From: Sphingomonas sp. R647
GTDB lineage: Bacteria; Pseudomonadota; Alphaproteobacteria; Sphingomonadales; Sphingomonadaceae
Reading direction: 5' to 3'
NCBI RefSeq assembly: GCF_020177055.1
Contig: NZ_JAIQXT010000004.1
Span: 1 to 64,000 of the forward strand
DNA length: 64,000 nt
Shown: piece after piece, positions 47,920 through 57,791 of the stretch
Numbering within the stretch: the first letter of the stretch is position 1
Layout: the number at the start of each line of letters is the position of its first letter
Notes under the pieces: generated by a model
The model's database searches: none
What the model was told of the DNA's origin: nothing
What the model saw: the letters and a program-made list of their open reading frames with translations, nothing else
Position numbers and translations under genes: made by a program

Positions 47920-48888
47920 TTACTTCGGAATCTGCTGGCTGATGCAGTGGAAGCTGCCGCCGCCGGTCAGGATATGGTCCGCGCGCAGGCCAACTGCCTC
48001 GCGGCCCGGGAACAGGGCGCCGATCGTCTCCACGGCCTTGCGGTCATTGGGCTGGCCGTACACCGGCACCACCACGGCGGCGTTGCCGATGTAGAAGTTC
48101 ATATAGCTCGCCGGCACGACCACATCGCCATGGATGACGCGGCCGGGTGAGGGAATGGGGACGACCTCGACCCCGAACGCCTCAGCGCGGCGTTTGGCGT
48201 CGGCGTAGACCAGCCAGTTGGGGTCGTTTTCCTCCGGCACCGGGATCGCCAGCCGGTTTTCGCCGACGAAGCGGGCGAGGTTGTCGACATGGCCGTCGGT
48301 GTGATCATGCGCCAGGCCGTTACCGAGCCACAGCACGCGGTCGAAGCCGAGATCCGCGCGCAGTCGCCGCTCCGCCTCACCCTGTGACAGGCCGGGGTTG
48401 CGGTTGCGGTTGAGCAGGCATTGTTCGGTGGTGACGACCAGGCCGGTGCCGTCCCAGTCGATCGATCCGCCCTCAAGCACCCAGTCATGCTCGACCGTAT
48501 CCATCCGCTTCTTCGCGGCGAGGCGGCGGCCGATATCCTCGTCGCCATCATACTCATATTTCCCGCCCCAGCCGTTGAAGCCGAACGCGTGGCCGATCCC
48601 GGCGCTGTCGACGATCACGCCGGTGTCGCGCAGCCAGATGTCGCCGAACGGGGCGACCACCACCTTCGCCGTATCGCCGACCAGCAGCGATGCGGCGGCG
48701 GCGGCTTCGTCATCGGCGGCGACCAGCAGCACCTGTTCGCCCGCGCCCCCGGCATGGACTGCGCGGGCGAAGGCGGCGACCTCGGCCCGGGCGGCGCCAA
48801 GCGAGTCCCACAGATCGGGATGGCTGGGGAAACCGATCCAGACGGCCTTGTGCGGCGCCCATTCGGGGGGAAGGTGCGGGGTCGTCAC
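47920..48888 (-). CDS. aguA: Agmatine deiminase
   Basis: This 322-residue guanidino-modifying enzyme converts agmatine to N-carbamoylputrescine, the substrate of AguB. GGSIDWDGTG and the catalytic Cys in GGGSFHCISQQIP at the C-terminus are present. The pathway (arginine, agmatine, putrescine) needs an arginine decarboxylase, which is not in the window. Confidence 0.92.
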   Translation of the reverse strand: MTTPHLPPEWAPHKAVWIGFPSHPDLWDSLGAARAEVAAFARAVHAGGAGEQVLLVAADDEAAAAASLLVGDTAKVVVAPFGDIWLRDTGVIVDSAGIGHAFGFNGWGGKYEYDGDEDIGRRLAAKKRMDTVEHDWVLEGGSIDWDGTGLVVTTEQCLLNRNRNPGLSQGEAERRLRADLGFDRVLWLGNGLAHDHTDGHVDNLARFVGENRLAIPVPEENDPNWLVYADAKRRAEAFGVEVVPIPSPGRVIHGDVVVPASYMNFYIGNAAVVVPVYGQPNDRKAVETIGALFPGREAVGLRADHILTGGGSFHCISQQIPK

Positions 48889-48892
48889 GGTG

Positions 48893-50551
48893 TTACTTGG
48901 CTCCTGCGCGGGATTTGTCGCGGGCGGCGCGGAATTCGTCGCCCTCGACCCAATTGGGCCAGTCGGTGGTCATCGCGAGCATGCGACCGACGGCGTAATA
49001 GACCTGAAGATCCTTTTCCGCGCCCGCCCAGTTCCAGTTGGGATCGAACTCGTCCTTCGGGCCGTGATATTTGTTCTTCTCATAGTCCGCAGCGGCGACG
49101 CGGCCGGCATCGCGGCCACCCTCGACCAGATCGTCGCCGGCATCGAAATAGAGCATCGGCACGCCATGCTTCGCCAGCATGAAATGGTCGGAGCGGTAGT
49201 AGAAGCCCTTTTCCGGGGTCGGTTCGGCATTGGCCATGCGGTTCTGCTTGGCGAGCGCGGCCTTGAGATAGGTGTCGAGCGCCGACTTGCCCATGCCCAT
49301 GACGACGACGTTCTTGGCCGGCGGCGTCAGGTTCATCGCGTCGATGTTCACGCCGCCCACCGTCTTGGCGAGCGGGTAGACCGGGTTGTCGCCATAATAT
49401 TTGGAGCCGAGCAGGCCCGATTCCTCGGCGGTGACGGCGAGGAAGACGAGGCTGCGGTCGGGTGCGCCGGCGTCCTTATTCGCCTTGGCGATCGCGATCA
49501 GCGCGGCGGTGCCGGTGGCGTTGTCGACCGCGCCGTTGCAGATGTCGTCGCCATCGGGCGCGGCTTCGCAGCGGCCGAGATGGTCCCAGTGCGCGGTGTA
49601 GAGGACGACCTCGTCAGGGCGCTTGGTGCCGGGGAGGATGCCGATGACGTTCTTGGACGCGTGCTTGCGTATGCTGTTGTCGAAGCTGAGCGATGCCTTG
49701 ACGTCACCCAGCGGCACGGCCTTGAAGCCTTTCACCTTGGCGGCGGCGGAGAGCTTGTCGAAATCCTGTCCGGCGCTGGCGAACAAAGCCTTGGCCTTAT
49801 CGAGCTGGATCCAGCCATTGGCGGCGGTCTGGTCGGAATGGCCGTTGGCGGAGTCGGCGACCTGTTGCTCGCCGGTCCAGCTCGACTGGACGACGTTCCA
49901 ACCATAGGCGGCGGGCTGGGTATCGTGGACGATCAGCGCGGCGGCGGCACCCTGACGCGCGGCCTCCTCGTACTTGTAGGTCCAGCGGCCGTAATAGGTT
50001 ATCGCCTGACCGCCGAACTCGCCCTGCAGCCCGGCGGTTTCCCAATCGGGGTCGTTGACGAGGATGACGACGGTCTTCCCCCTTACGTCCACGCCGGCAT
50101 AGTCGTTCCAGCCCTTTTCAGGCGCGTTGATGCCATAGCCGACGAACACGACCGGGCTGTCCTTGACCGCGATGTTCGGGGTCACGCGATAGGTGCTGGC
50201 GACGAATTCGGGGCCGTAGTTGAGGCGCATCGCCTGCGTGCCGCCGGTGAAGGTCAGCGGGGAGACATTCTGCGCGGTGATTGCGACCAGCGGGACGTCT
50301 TGGAACCAGCTGCCGTTGTTGCCGGGCTGAAGCCCCGCCTTCTGGAACTGTTCGACGAGGTAGGCGAGCGTCTTGGCCTCACCCGGGGTGCCCGGCGCGC
50401 GGCCCTCGAATGCGTCGGAGGAGAGCGTTTGCGTCGCTTCCTTCATCACGTCCATCGGCATGGCGGGGAGCGCGACGTCCGGCACCGCGGCGGTGTCGGA
50501 AGCGGTCGAGCAGGCGGCAAGGCCCAGCAGGGCGAGCAGCGCAAGGCGCAT
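48893..50551 (-). CDS. M28-family peptidase, lipoprotein
   Basis: This 552-residue exported protein has a lipoprotein signal (LLALLGLAAC, Cys 14), a protease-associated (PA) insert, and an M28 zinc domain: AHWDHLGRC, AVDNATGTAAL, TAEESGLLG and RSDHFMLAKHG. It likely trims peptides in the periplasm. It is 4 bases upstream of aguA, but that may be chance. Confidence 0.9.
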   Translation of the reverse strand: MRLALLALLGLAACSTASDTAAVPDVALPAMPMDVMKEATQTLSSDAFEGRAPGTPGEAKTLAYLVEQFQKAGLQPGNNGSWFQDVPLVAITAQNVSPLTFTGGTQAMRLNYGPEFVASTYRVTPNIAVKDSPVVFVGYGINAPEKGWNDYAGVDVRGKTVVILVNDPDWETAGLQGEFGGQAITYYGRWTYKYEEAARQGAAAALIVHDTQPAAYGWNVVQSSWTGEQQVADSANGHSDQTAANGWIQLDKAKALFASAGQDFDKLSAAAKVKGFKAVPLGDVKASLSFDNSIRKHASKNVIGILPGTKRPDEVVLYTAHWDHLGRCEAAPDGDDICNGAVDNATGTAALIAIAKANKDAGAPDRSLVFLAVTAEESGLLGSKYYGDNPVYPLAKTVGGVNIDAMNLTPPAKNVVVMGMGKSALDTYLKAALAKQNRMANAEPTPEKGFYYRSDHFMLAKHGVPMLYFDAGDDLVEGGRDAGRVAAADYEKNKYHGPKDEFDPNWNWAGAEKDLQVYYAVGRMLAMTTDWPNWVEGDEFRAARDKSRAGAK

Positions 50552-50728
50552 GGGGCATCGTCTCCACGGATACGAGTGATGGGGAGACTATTGGCAGGGG
50601 GGCGGGGGCGGGGCAAGCGGCGGGTGCGGCGTGCCCTCCACCGCTCTGCCCACCTTGGTCGGTTTTTGAAACAACGTGGCTTGCCCGATACTCGAACCGA
50701 TAATAGCCTTTGTCGACAAGGGGGTATT

Positions 50729-52693
50729 ATGCGATTTTCGATCATGTGGGCCGCGCTCGCCGTGGCTGCGGCACCGGCGGCCGCACAGGGTTTCGACGCC
50801 GCGAAGGCGTTTGGCGCGCGCGAATCGATCGCGCAGGTGAGCCTGTCGCCCGACGGGACACGCATCGTCTATGTCTCGCCCCATGCGGGCCGGGGATCGG
50901 CGATCTATGTCGCCAAGCTCGATGGATCCGCCCCGCCGGTCCGCGTGGGGGTGACCGACGGCAAGCCCGATCGTGTGGGCTATTGCCGCTGGGCCAGTAA
51001 CACGCGGCTGTTGTGCAGCACCTGGGGGATCATCACCAACCCGCTGCTGATGACCGTCTCGCGCCTTGTCGCGATGGACGCGGACGGAAAGAATGTCCAG
51101 GTGATCGAGCAGCCGGGCACCGGGCGCGAACTGCTGGGCAGTACCGGCTTTGGCGGCGCGGTGATCGACTGGAACCCGGGGACCGATGGCAGCGTACTGA
51201 TGATGCGCGGCTATGTTCCGGAATATGATACCGGCACGCGGCTGGCGCAGACCAAGCGCGGCGTGGGCGTCGATCTGATCGATGTCACCACGATGAAGGT
51301 GCGCAATGTCGAACGCCCGGCGGAAGACGCGGCGCGCTACATCACCGACGGCCGGGGCAATGTCCGCATCATCGCGCGGATCGTCGAGCGCGACGGCTAT
51401 TCGATCGGGCCACGGCTTTATTCCTTCCGCCGCAAGGACAAGCAGCAATGGGAGGCGCTGAGCCGCATCGACACGACCAACCAGACCGATCCGGCGTTCA
51501 CGCCCCAGGCGGTCGATCCGACGCTGGACATCGCCTATGGCTTCAAGCGCCATCAGGGGCGGCTCGCCGTGTTCAGCAAGGCGCTGGACGGCAGCGGGAC
51601 CGAAACGCTCGTCTATGCGCACCCGAACGTCGATGTCGACGGTCTGGTGCGGATCGGCCGCAACAACCGCGTCGTCGGCGTGAGCTATTCCACCGACAAG
51701 ACGCATGTCCATTATTTCGACAAGGACGTGGCGACGCTGCGCACGATGCTGGGTCGGGCGCTGCCCAAGCTGCCCATGCTGGACATCGTCGATTCGAGCG
51801 AGGATGAGAAGCGGATGCTGGTGTGGGCCGGCAGCGACACCGATCCCGGGCGCTATTTCCTGTTCGACCGCACGACCAAACAGCTATCCGAGCTGATGCT
51901 GACCCGGCCCGAACTGGAGGCTGTCGCATTGGGGACCATGCGGTCGGTCAGCTACCCCGCCGCCGACGGTACGATGATCCCCGCCTATCTGACGATGCCG
52001 GCGGGAAGCAGCGGAAAGAACATTCCCGCGATCGTCCTGCCGCATGGCGGCCCGGGCGCGCGCGATTATTGGGGGTTTGACTGGCTGTCGCAATATTTTG
52101 CCAGCCAGGGCTTTGCCGTGCTGCAGCCCAATTTCCGCGGATCGGCTGGCTATGGCGACGCGTGGTTCCAGCGCAACGGGTTCCAGGACTGGCGGGTCGC
52201 AATCGGCGATGTCGCCGATGCCGGGCGCTGGCTGGTCAAACAGGGCATCGCCGATCCGGCCGAACTCAATATCCTGGGCTGGTCCTATGGCGGCTATGCG
52301 GCGTTGCAATCGGCGGTGGTCGATCCCGACCTGTTCAAGCGCGTGGTTGCGATCGCGCCGGTGACGGACCTGGAAAAGCTCAAGTCGGACAATGAAGGCT
52401 ATTCCAGCTTTGTCGTCGTCTCGCGCTTCGTGGGATCGGGGCCGCATGTCGTCGAAGGCTCGCCAGCCCGCCACGCGGCGAAGATCAAGGCACCCGTGCT
52501 GATGTTCCATGGCGACATGGATCAGAATGTCGCGATCGGCCAGGCACGGCTGATGCAGGACAAGATGAAGTCTGCCGGTGGCCGAAGCGAACTGGTCGAG
52601 TATCCCGGCCTCGACCATTATCTGGAGGACAGCGGCGCGCGCGAAGAGATGCTGCGCAAGACCGCCGCGTTCCTGAAAGCGCCGGTGAAGTAG
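50729..52693 (+). CDS. S9-family prolyl oligopeptidase-like protein
   Basis: This 654-residue protein has a signal peptide (MRFSIMWAALAVAAAPAAAQ), a beta-propeller N-terminal half, and a C-terminal alpha/beta hydrolase with GWSYGGYAALQS (nucleophile Ser), GDMDQNV (Asp) and PGLDHYLED (His). It is likely a secreted peptidase. The ATG follows AAGGGGG. It is divergent from the M28 gene over 177 bases, a possible shared regulatory region. Confidence 0.9.
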   Translation: MRFSIMWAALAVAAAPAAAQGFDAAKAFGARESIAQVSLSPDGTRIVYVSPHAGRGSAIYVAKLDGSAPPVRVGVTDGKPDRVGYCRWASNTRLLCSTWGIITNPLLMTVSRLVAMDADGKNVQVIEQPGTGRELLGSTGFGGAVIDWNPGTDGSVLMMRGYVPEYDTGTRLAQTKRGVGVDLIDVTTMKVRNVERPAEDAARYITDGRGNVRIIARIVERDGYSIGPRLYSFRRKDKQQWEALSRIDTTNQTDPAFTPQAVDPTLDIAYGFKRHQGRLAVFSKALDGSGTETLVYAHPNVDVDGLVRIGRNNRVVGVSYSTDKTHVHYFDKDVATLRTMLGRALPKLPMLDIVDSSEDEKRMLVWAGSDTDPGRYFLFDRTTKQLSELMLTRPELEAVALGTMRSVSYPAADGTMIPAYLTMPAGSSGKNIPAIVLPHGGPGARDYWGFDWLSQYFASQGFAVLQPNFRGSAGYGDAWFQRNGFQDWRVAIGDVADAGRWLVKQGIADPAELNILGWSYGGYAALQSAVVDPDLFKRVVAIAPVTDLEKLKSDNEGYSSFVVVSRFVGSGPHVVEGSPARHAAKIKAPVLMFHGDMDQNVAIGQARLMQDKMKSAGGRSELVEYPGLDHYLEDSGAREEMLRKTAAFLKAPVK

Positions 52694-52739
52694 TCGATGG
52701 AGGGCGGGGCGGCTTTGACGGGTCGCCCCTCCCCTTTGG

Positions 52740-53432
52740 CTACCCGGTCGCGGCATCCGGCACGGGATCGGTTCGGGTACCTGCCGCCGACAGCAGTGCG
52801 GTCGACACGCTGGCGATGAACAGGTGTAACCCGAGCAGCGGGACCATCACGATCCCGCCCTCCATCAAGCCCCAACATTCGCCAGTGCAGCGCTGCGCAG
52901 GAAGCCCCGTACCCCAGATCACCAGCAGCCATGGCAGCATCAGCATGAGTCGCACCAGCGGCGGCGCGAGTGAGAGCCGGACACGCCACAGCCATGCGGC
53001 AATGCGGGCGGGCGCGAGCGACGCCGTCAGTCCCGCCCACAGGATCGTGATCCACGGAAGCCCGCGATCGAGGCCGGGTGCGACCCGAATCGAAAGGACA
53101 TAGGCGCCAAGCGCCACGGCGATGACGACCGCCAGCACCACTCCTCCCCGCACGCCCAGCCACAACGCGCTACGCCAGCGACGCGCCCGCGCCGTACCCA
53201 GACCGTAACCGGTGAGCACCATCACGAAGAATGCGTGCAGATAGATGAAGAGCGCGACGGCGCTCCACAGACCGATTGTCCCCGCCTCCCCCGGCAGATG
53301 AGGCAAGAGGGTCATTGGCACGAGGAGCTGAAATCCCAGGCAGACCAGCGCAAGGAGAAAGCCCGTGAGAATCATGGTCGGCAACAGCGCAAGGCTTCGT
53401 GACATCGCCGACGAGAGGGTGATGGTGGCCAT
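52740..53432 (-). CDS. Polytopic membrane protein, unknown function
   Basis: This 230-residue protein has about six membrane helices and no recognised domain. It converges on the peptidase gene and is separated from rpsD by the rpsD terminator. ATG 53432 has a modest ribosome site. Confidence 0.6.
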   Translation of the reverse strand: MATITLSSAMSRSLALLPTMILTGFLLALVCLGFQLLVPMTLLPHLPGEAGTIGLWSAVALFIYLHAFFVMVLTGYGLGTARARRWRSALWLGVRGGVVLAVVIAVALGAYVLSIRVAPGLDRGLPWITILWAGLTASLAPARIAAWLWRVRLSLAPPLVRLMLMLPWLLVIWGTGLPAQRCTGECWGLMEGGIVMVPLLGLHLFIASVSTALLSAAGTRTDPVPDAATG

Positions 53433-53475
53433 GTACCAGACTAAGCCCGCGCAGATCGTTCGAGCAACCTCAACG

Positions 53476-53506
53476 AAAAAGGGCGGCCCCGCAGGACCGC
53501 CCTTTT
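53476..53506 (-). terminator. Rho-independent terminator of rpsD
   Basis: On the minus strand GGGCGGTCC-TGCG-GGGCCGCCC followed by TTTTT. The core (19 bases) equals that of the carD terminator at 8435-8460. On the plus strand the flanks are also A- and T-rich, so it may work in both directions. Confidence 0.92.
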
Positions 53507-53528
53507 CTGTCTCGTCGCGAAGACTGGA

Positions 53529-54143
53529 TCAGCGCGAGTAGAACTCGACGACCAGATTCGGTTCCATCTTCACCGGATAGGGCACCTCGTCGAGCGACGG
53601 GACGCGGGTGAAGGTGATCTTCGATGCGCCATCGGGTGCGATGTAATCGGGGATGTCGCGCTCGGCCAGGCTCTGCGCTTCCATCACCAGCGCCATCTCG
53701 CGGGCCTTGCTGCCCAGCTCGACGGTCTCACCGACCTTGATGCGGCGCGAACCGATGTTGCACTTCTCGCCATTCACCTTGACGTGGCCATGGTTGACCA
53801 GCTGGCGCGCGGCGAAGATCGTGGGCGCGAACTTGGCGCGATAGACGATCATGTCGAGGCGCATTTCGAGCAGGCCGATCAGGTTCTGACCGGTATCGCC
53901 CTTCATCTTCGACGCGTCTTCATAGGCGCGCTTGAACTGTTTCTCGGTCACGTCGCCGTAGTAGCCCTTGAGCTTCTGCTTGGCGCGCAGCTGGATGCCG
54001 AAGTCCGACATCTTGCCCTTGCGGCGCTGACCGTGCTGACCGGGGCCATATTCACGCTTGTTGACGGGCGACTTGGGGCGACCCCAAATATTCTCGCCCA
54101 TCCGGCGATCGAGCTTGTACTTGGCGCTGGAGCGCTTCGACAT
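53529..54143 (-). CDS. rpsD: 30S ribosomal protein S4
   Basis: This 204-residue protein starts [21 protein letters not shown] and has the S4 RNA-binding domain around residues 94-155 ([15 protein letters not shown], then [17 protein letters not shown]). It binds 16S rRNA and starts 30S assembly. It is alone rather than in the alpha operon, which is usual in alphaproteobacteria. GGTAGGA precedes the ATG. A hairpin lies in its leader (54212-54229). Confidence 0.97.
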   Translation of the reverse strand: MSKRSSAKYKLDRRMGENIWGRPKSPVNKREYGPGQHGQRRKGKMSDFGIQLRAKQKLKGYYGDVTEKQFKRAYEDASKMKGDTGQNLIGLLEMRLDMIVYRAKFAPTIFAARQLVNHGHVKVNGEKCNIGSRRIKVGETVELGSKAREMALVMEAQSLAERDIPDYIAPDGASKITFTRVPSLDEVPYPVKMEPNLVVEFYSR

Positions 54144-54211
54144 GTAAAATTCCTACCAATTGCTACGACGTTGACCCGGCCAAAGCTGACCTGATCGCAT
54201 TTCCGGTATCG

Positions 54212-54229
54212 CCTGTGCATGCGCACAGG
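54212..54229. other. Hairpin between the small exported gene and rpsD
   Basis: CCTGTGC (54212-54218) pairs with GCACAGG (54223-54229) around ATGC. It is in the leader of rpsD on the minus strand and could act in termination of the upstream gene or in S4 feedback; neither is shown. Confidence 0.45.
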
Positions 54230-54296
54230 GCCGCTGCTTCACCGGAGTGCAGGGCCGATTGCGAAGGCGGGCGCTTAGCTGCAGCGCCGTACTGAG

Positions 54297-54527
54297 TCAA
54301 TCCGGGTCTGGCCGGCGGCGCTCGCGGCGTTCCTCGACGATGCCGGTCGGATCTTCCAGCGCACGCCACTGCGCGGCGGTCTTGCAGATCTTGCGCACGC
54401 CCATGCGGCTGCCGGTTTCCTCGTCGATCCGGCAGATTTTGGGCTCTTTGGTCGGCTTGGGCGCTGGCGCCTTCACCTCTTGGATCGGGCTGGCAGCAAA
54501 CAGCGCGAGAACAACAGTGCCAAGCAT
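54297..54527 (-). CDS. Small exported protein, unknown function
   Basis: This 76-residue protein has a short signal-like start (MLGTVVLALFAASPIQE) and a polar part with CRIDEETGSRMGVRKICK, including two Cys that may form a disulfide. Similar short proteins occur in other Sphingomonads. ATG 54527 has AGGAG 7 bases upstream. Confidence 0.65.
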   Translation of the reverse strand: MLGTVVLALFAASPIQEVKAPAPKPTKEPKICRIDEETGSRMGVRKICKTAAQWRALEDPTGIVEERRERRRPDPD

Positions 54528-54585
54528 GGCAAACTCCTGGTACAGATCAACGCCTTGTACCTCGCCACGCGGCGCCTGCAACCCT

Positions 54586-55302
54586 TCAGCTGCGGCTGCG
54601 CTTCTTGCCCTCAAGCGCCGAGAGCACACCGCGCATCGTCCGCAGTTCCTGCTCGGTCCAGCCCGGTTTGGTCAGCAGGTTGCGCAGCGTCAGGCGCGTC
54701 ACCCCGACGCGCTCGGGCGGATAGTAATAACCGCTATCGCCGAGCAGCCGCTCGAAATGGCCGATCAGCCCCTCAAGCTCAGCCTGCGGTGCCGGCACGT
54801 CCAGCTCAGTGCGCGGCGGCTGGACGAGGCCCTGCGCCTTTGACCATTCATACGCGACGAGGATCACCGCCTGAGCAAGATTGAGCGAGCCGAATTGCGG
54901 GTTGATCGGCACGGTCAGGATGGTGCGCGCAAGGTTGACGTCTTCGGTTGCGAGGCCCGAGCGCTCGGCACCGAACAGGATCGCGCACCGGCCCGGAGCC
55001 GCATGGATTTCCGCCGCAGCCTCGGCCGGGTTGACGACCGGCTTGGTCACGCCACGCTTGCGCACCGTGGTCGCATAGACGTGCGGACAATCGGCGACGG
55101 CCTCCGCCACGCTCTCGAACACCTGTGCGCGTTCGAGCACCACGTCGGCGCCGCTCGCCGCCGGCCCCGCCGACGGGTTGGGCCAGCCGTCGCGCGGCGT
55201 CACCAGCCGCATTTCGGTGAGCCCGAAATTGAGCATCGCGCGCGCCGCCTTGCCGATATTCTCGCCAAGCTGCGGGCGGACCAGAACGATGACCGGGTTC
55301 AC
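54586..55302 (-). CDS. trmJ: tRNA (cytidine/uridine-2'-O)-methyltransferase TrmJ
   Basis: This 238-residue SPOUT-family enzyme has [18 protein letters not shown] near the start (SAM/knot region) and a C-terminal region with [18 protein letters not shown]. TrmJ methylates the ribose at position 32 of tRNAs. Its start overlaps nrdR by 4 bases. Confidence 0.9.
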   Translation of the reverse strand: MNPVIVLVRPQLGENIGKAARAMLNFGLTEMRLVTPRDGWPNPSAGPAASGADVVLERAQVFESVAEAVADCPHVYATTVRKRGVTKPVVNPAEAAAEIHAAPGRCAILFGAERSGLATEDVNLARTILTVPINPQFGSLNLAQAVILVAYEWSKAQGLVQPPRTELDVPAPQAELEGLIGHFERLLGDSGYYYPPERVGVTRLTLRNLLTKPGWTEQELRTMRGVLSALEGKKRSRS

Positions 55303-55760
55303 TGCTTCCCGACCTCGCTCACATTGCTGGCGAATGCCTCGAAATCGCGCGCTTCGCGGAAGTCGCGATAGACGCTGGCGAAGCGGATATAGGCGACCGA
55401 ATCGAGGTGCTTGAGCCCCTCCATCACCATCTCGCCGATCCGCTGCGACGGGATTTCGGGGTCGCCCAGCGTTTCGAGCTGGCGCTGAATGCCCGAGACG
55501 AGCTTTTCGACCTGATTGGCGTCGATCGGGCGCTTGCGGCAGGCGAGCGAGACCGAGCGGATCAGCTTGTCGCGGTCGAACGGCTCGCGCTTGTCCTCAC
55601 TCTTGAGCACGGTCAGCTCGCGCAGCTGGATGCGTTCGAACGTGGTGAAGCGCGCGGCGCAGGCCTCGCACTGGCGACGGCGACGAATCGCGGCGCCGTC
55701 TTCGGTGGGGCGGCTATCCTTTACCTGACTCGCCTCGTGGCCGCAGAACGGGCAGCGCAT
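55299..55760 (-). CDS. nrdR: Transcriptional repressor NrdR
   Basis: This 153-residue protein has a zinc ribbon ([18 protein letters not shown], then [16 protein letters not shown]) and an ATP-cone domain. It represses ribonucleotide reductase genes through NrdR boxes when dATP is high. It lies between trmJ and glyA; a long palindrome separates it from glyA. Confidence 0.96.
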   Translation of the reverse strand: MRCPFCGHEASQVKDSRPTEDGAAIRRRRQCEACAARFTTFERIQLRELTVLKSEDKREPFDRDKLIRSVSLACRKRPIDANQVEKLVSGIQRQLETLGDPEIPSQRIGEMVMEGLKHLDSVAYIRFASVYRDFREARDFEAFASNVSEVGKQ

Positions 55761-55784
55761 TACTCGGCGCCCTCACGGGCGCAC

Positions 55785-55864
55785 GGCACCAGCCCGCTCC
55801 CCCACCCGGCCACCCATAGAATACCCTCCCGGTGGGTGGCCGGGCGGGGGAGCGGGCTGGTGCC
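55785..55864. repeat. Long palindrome (family A), full copy between nrdR and glyA
   Basis: The left arm (55785-55815, starting GGCACCAGCCCGCTCC) and right arm (55834-55864, ending GGGCTGGTGCC) are complementary at 30 of 31 positions. The loop is 18 bases (ATAGAATACC...). The same loop start and arms appear at the window's left edge (1-59). It lies inside an operon, so it could weaken read-through from glyA to nrdR. Confidence 0.9.
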
Positions 55865-55872
55865 GTTCAACC

Positions 55873-57186
55873 TTATGCCTCCGGGTAGATCGGGAAGCGT
55901 TCGCACAGCGCGCGGACGCGCAGCTTGACCGCGGCTTCGACTGCGGGGTCGCCCGCTTCGCCCTTGGTGCGCAGCCCTTCGAGCACATCGGCGATCATGT
56001 TGCCGATCTCACGGAACTCGGCGACGCCAAAGCCGCGCGTCGTGCCGGCGGGCGAGCCGACGCGGATGCCGCTGGTCTTGGTCGGAGGCAGCGGATCGTT
56101 GGGGATGCCGTTCTTGTTGCAGGTGATGCCCGCGCGCTCCAGCGCCTCGTCGGCATCCTTGCCGGTGACGCCGAGCGGGGTCAGGTCGATCAGCGCGAGG
56201 TGGGTGTCGGTGCCGCCCGAGACGACCGCCGCGCCGCGCTCCTTGAGCGTGGCGGCAAGCACCTTCGCATTCTCGACCACTGCCGAGATATAGCCCTTAT
56301 AATCCGGGCGCAGCGCTTCGCCGAACGCAACCGCCTTGGCCGCGATCACGTGCATCAGCGGGCCGCCCTGCATGCCGGGGAACACCGCCGAGTTGAACTT
56401 CTTGGCCAGCGCCTCGTCATTGGTGAGGATCATGCCGCCGCGCGGGCCGCGCAGCGTCTTGTGCGTGGTGGTCGTCGCGACATGCGCGTGCGGGAAGGGC
56501 GAGGGATGCTGGCCAGCGGCGACGATGCCGCTGAAATGCGCCATGTCGACCATGAACAGCGCGTCGACCTTGTCCGCGATCGCGCGGAAGCGGGCGAAGT
56601 CGATCACGCGCGGATAGGCCGAGCCGCCCGCGATGATCAGGCGCGGCTTATGCTCCAGTGCCAGCGCCTCGACCGCGTCATAGTCGATTAGGTGCGTGAC
56701 CGGATCGACGCCATACTGGATCGCGTTGAACCACTTGCCGCTCATCGCCGCCTTGGCACCATGCGTCAGGTGGCCGCCGGCATCGAGGCTCATGCCCAGG
56801 ATCGTGTCACCCGGCTTGACCAGCGCAAGCATCACCGCGCCATTGGCCTGCGCGCCCGAGTGCGGCTGGACGTTGGCGAAGCCACAGCCGAACAGCTGCT
56901 TGGCGCGCTCGATCGCCAGCGTCTCGACCGCGTCGGACGGGTGGCAGCCCTGATAGTAACGTTTGCCGGGATAACCCTCAGCGTACTTGTTGGTGAACAC
57001 GCTGCCCTGCGCTTCGAGCACCGCCTTCGACACGATGTTTTCCGAGGCGATCAGTTCGATCTGATACTGCTCGCGCTCCAGCTCTTCGGCGACGCCGGCG
57101 AAGACTGCCGGGTCAGCATCGGCGAGATTGCGGGTGAAAAAGCCGTCTGGCTGAACCTGAGCGAGCGTCTGGGGATTGGTGCTCAT
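55873..57186 (-). CDS. glyA: Serine hydroxymethyltransferase
   Basis: This 437-residue PLP enzyme makes glycine and 5,10-methylene-tetrahydrofolate from serine. The PLP Lys is in [16 protein letters not shown], and [11 protein letters not shown] near the C-terminus is the substrate loop. It is followed (minus strand) by nrdR and trmJ. No glycine riboswitch core is seen upstream. Confidence 0.97.
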   Translation of the reverse strand: MSTNPQTLAQVQPDGFFTRNLADADPAVFAGVAEELEREQYQIELIASENIVSKAVLEAQGSVFTNKYAEGYPGKRYYQGCHPSDAVETLAIERAKQLFGCGFANVQPHSGAQANGAVMLALVKPGDTILGMSLDAGGHLTHGAKAAMSGKWFNAIQYGVDPVTHLIDYDAVEALALEHKPRLIIAGGSAYPRVIDFARFRAIADKVDALFMVDMAHFSGIVAAGQHPSPFPHAHVATTTTHKTLRGPRGGMILTNDEALAKKFNSAVFPGMQGGPLMHVIAAKAVAFGEALRPDYKGYISAVVENAKVLAATLKERGAAVVSGGTDTHLALIDLTPLGVTGKDADEALERAGITCNKNGIPNDPLPPTKTSGIRVGSPAGTTRGFGVAEFREIGNMIADVLEGLRTKGEAGDPAVEAAVKLRVRALCERFPIYPEA

Positions 57187-57320
57187 CGCGCGGATCCTTT
57201 GTCTGGTGGCCGCCGACGGGCAGGTGCGGGCGACCTGTCGCGCACGCCCTTATGCGCTTGGCCGCGATTAGGCCAGATGCGATTGTTGCATGCTGCCCCA
57301 AGAAGCTGTTGAAAGCGGTC

Positions 57321-57791
57321 ATGCCCGATCCCGACTCCTCCGCCCGACCGCCCGCCGCCCGTCTTTTGGGGCTGGCCGGACTGCTGCCGCAGCTTGCCGC
57401 GCTGGGCGCAGCGCTGGTCGGGCCGGAGGCGTGGTTCTTTCCGGCGCTGGCCACCGCCTATCTCTACGCGGTGCTGATCTTCAGCTTTCTCGGTGGCACC
57501 TGGTGGGGGCTGGCGGCGCGGAGCGCGCAGCCGCCGGGCTGGTGCTATGTCGTGGCGGTGCTGCCCTCGCTGATCGCGCTGGCGAGCGCGGTGCCGTGGA
57601 TGACCGGCGATCCGTGGCCGCAGCCGTCACTGATGCTGATCGGCACGCTGATCCTGCTCTCGCCGCTGGTCGACCGTGCGCTGACGCGGGCGGGGATGGC
57701 GCCGGAGTGGTGGCTGGGGCTGCGCGTTCAGCTGTCGGTCGGGCTGGGCCTGACGACGCTGGTGCTCGGCCTTATTCCTTCGCCTTATTAA
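57321..57791 (+). CDS. DUF3429 membrane protein
   Basis: This ~156-residue protein has five or so membrane helices with a conserved SFLGGTWWGLA stretch, the DUF3429 pattern. Function unknown. It is divergent from glyA and its stop shares TTAA with the convergent rpiB stop. Confidence 0.8.
   Translation: MPDPDSSARPPAARLLGLAGLLPQLAALGAALVGPEAWFFPALATAYLYAVLIFSFLGGTWWGLAARSAQPPGWCYVVAVLPSLIALASAVPWMTGDPWPQPSLMLIGTLILLSPLVDRALTRAGMAPEWWLGLRVQLSVGLGLTTLVLGLIPSPY

Noticed and set aside
48398..50728. A 777-codon in-frame extension upstream of the S9 peptidase
   Set aside because: It runs antisense through aguA and the M28 gene. The signal peptide at 50729 marks the true start.
54212..54229. Rho-independent terminator before rpsD
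   Set aside because: The 7-bp stem is clear but no T-tract follows on either strand, so it is listed only as a hairpin.
57187..57320. Glycine riboswitch before glyA
   Set aside because: The 134-base spacer shows no glycine aptamer core and is shared with a divergent gene.
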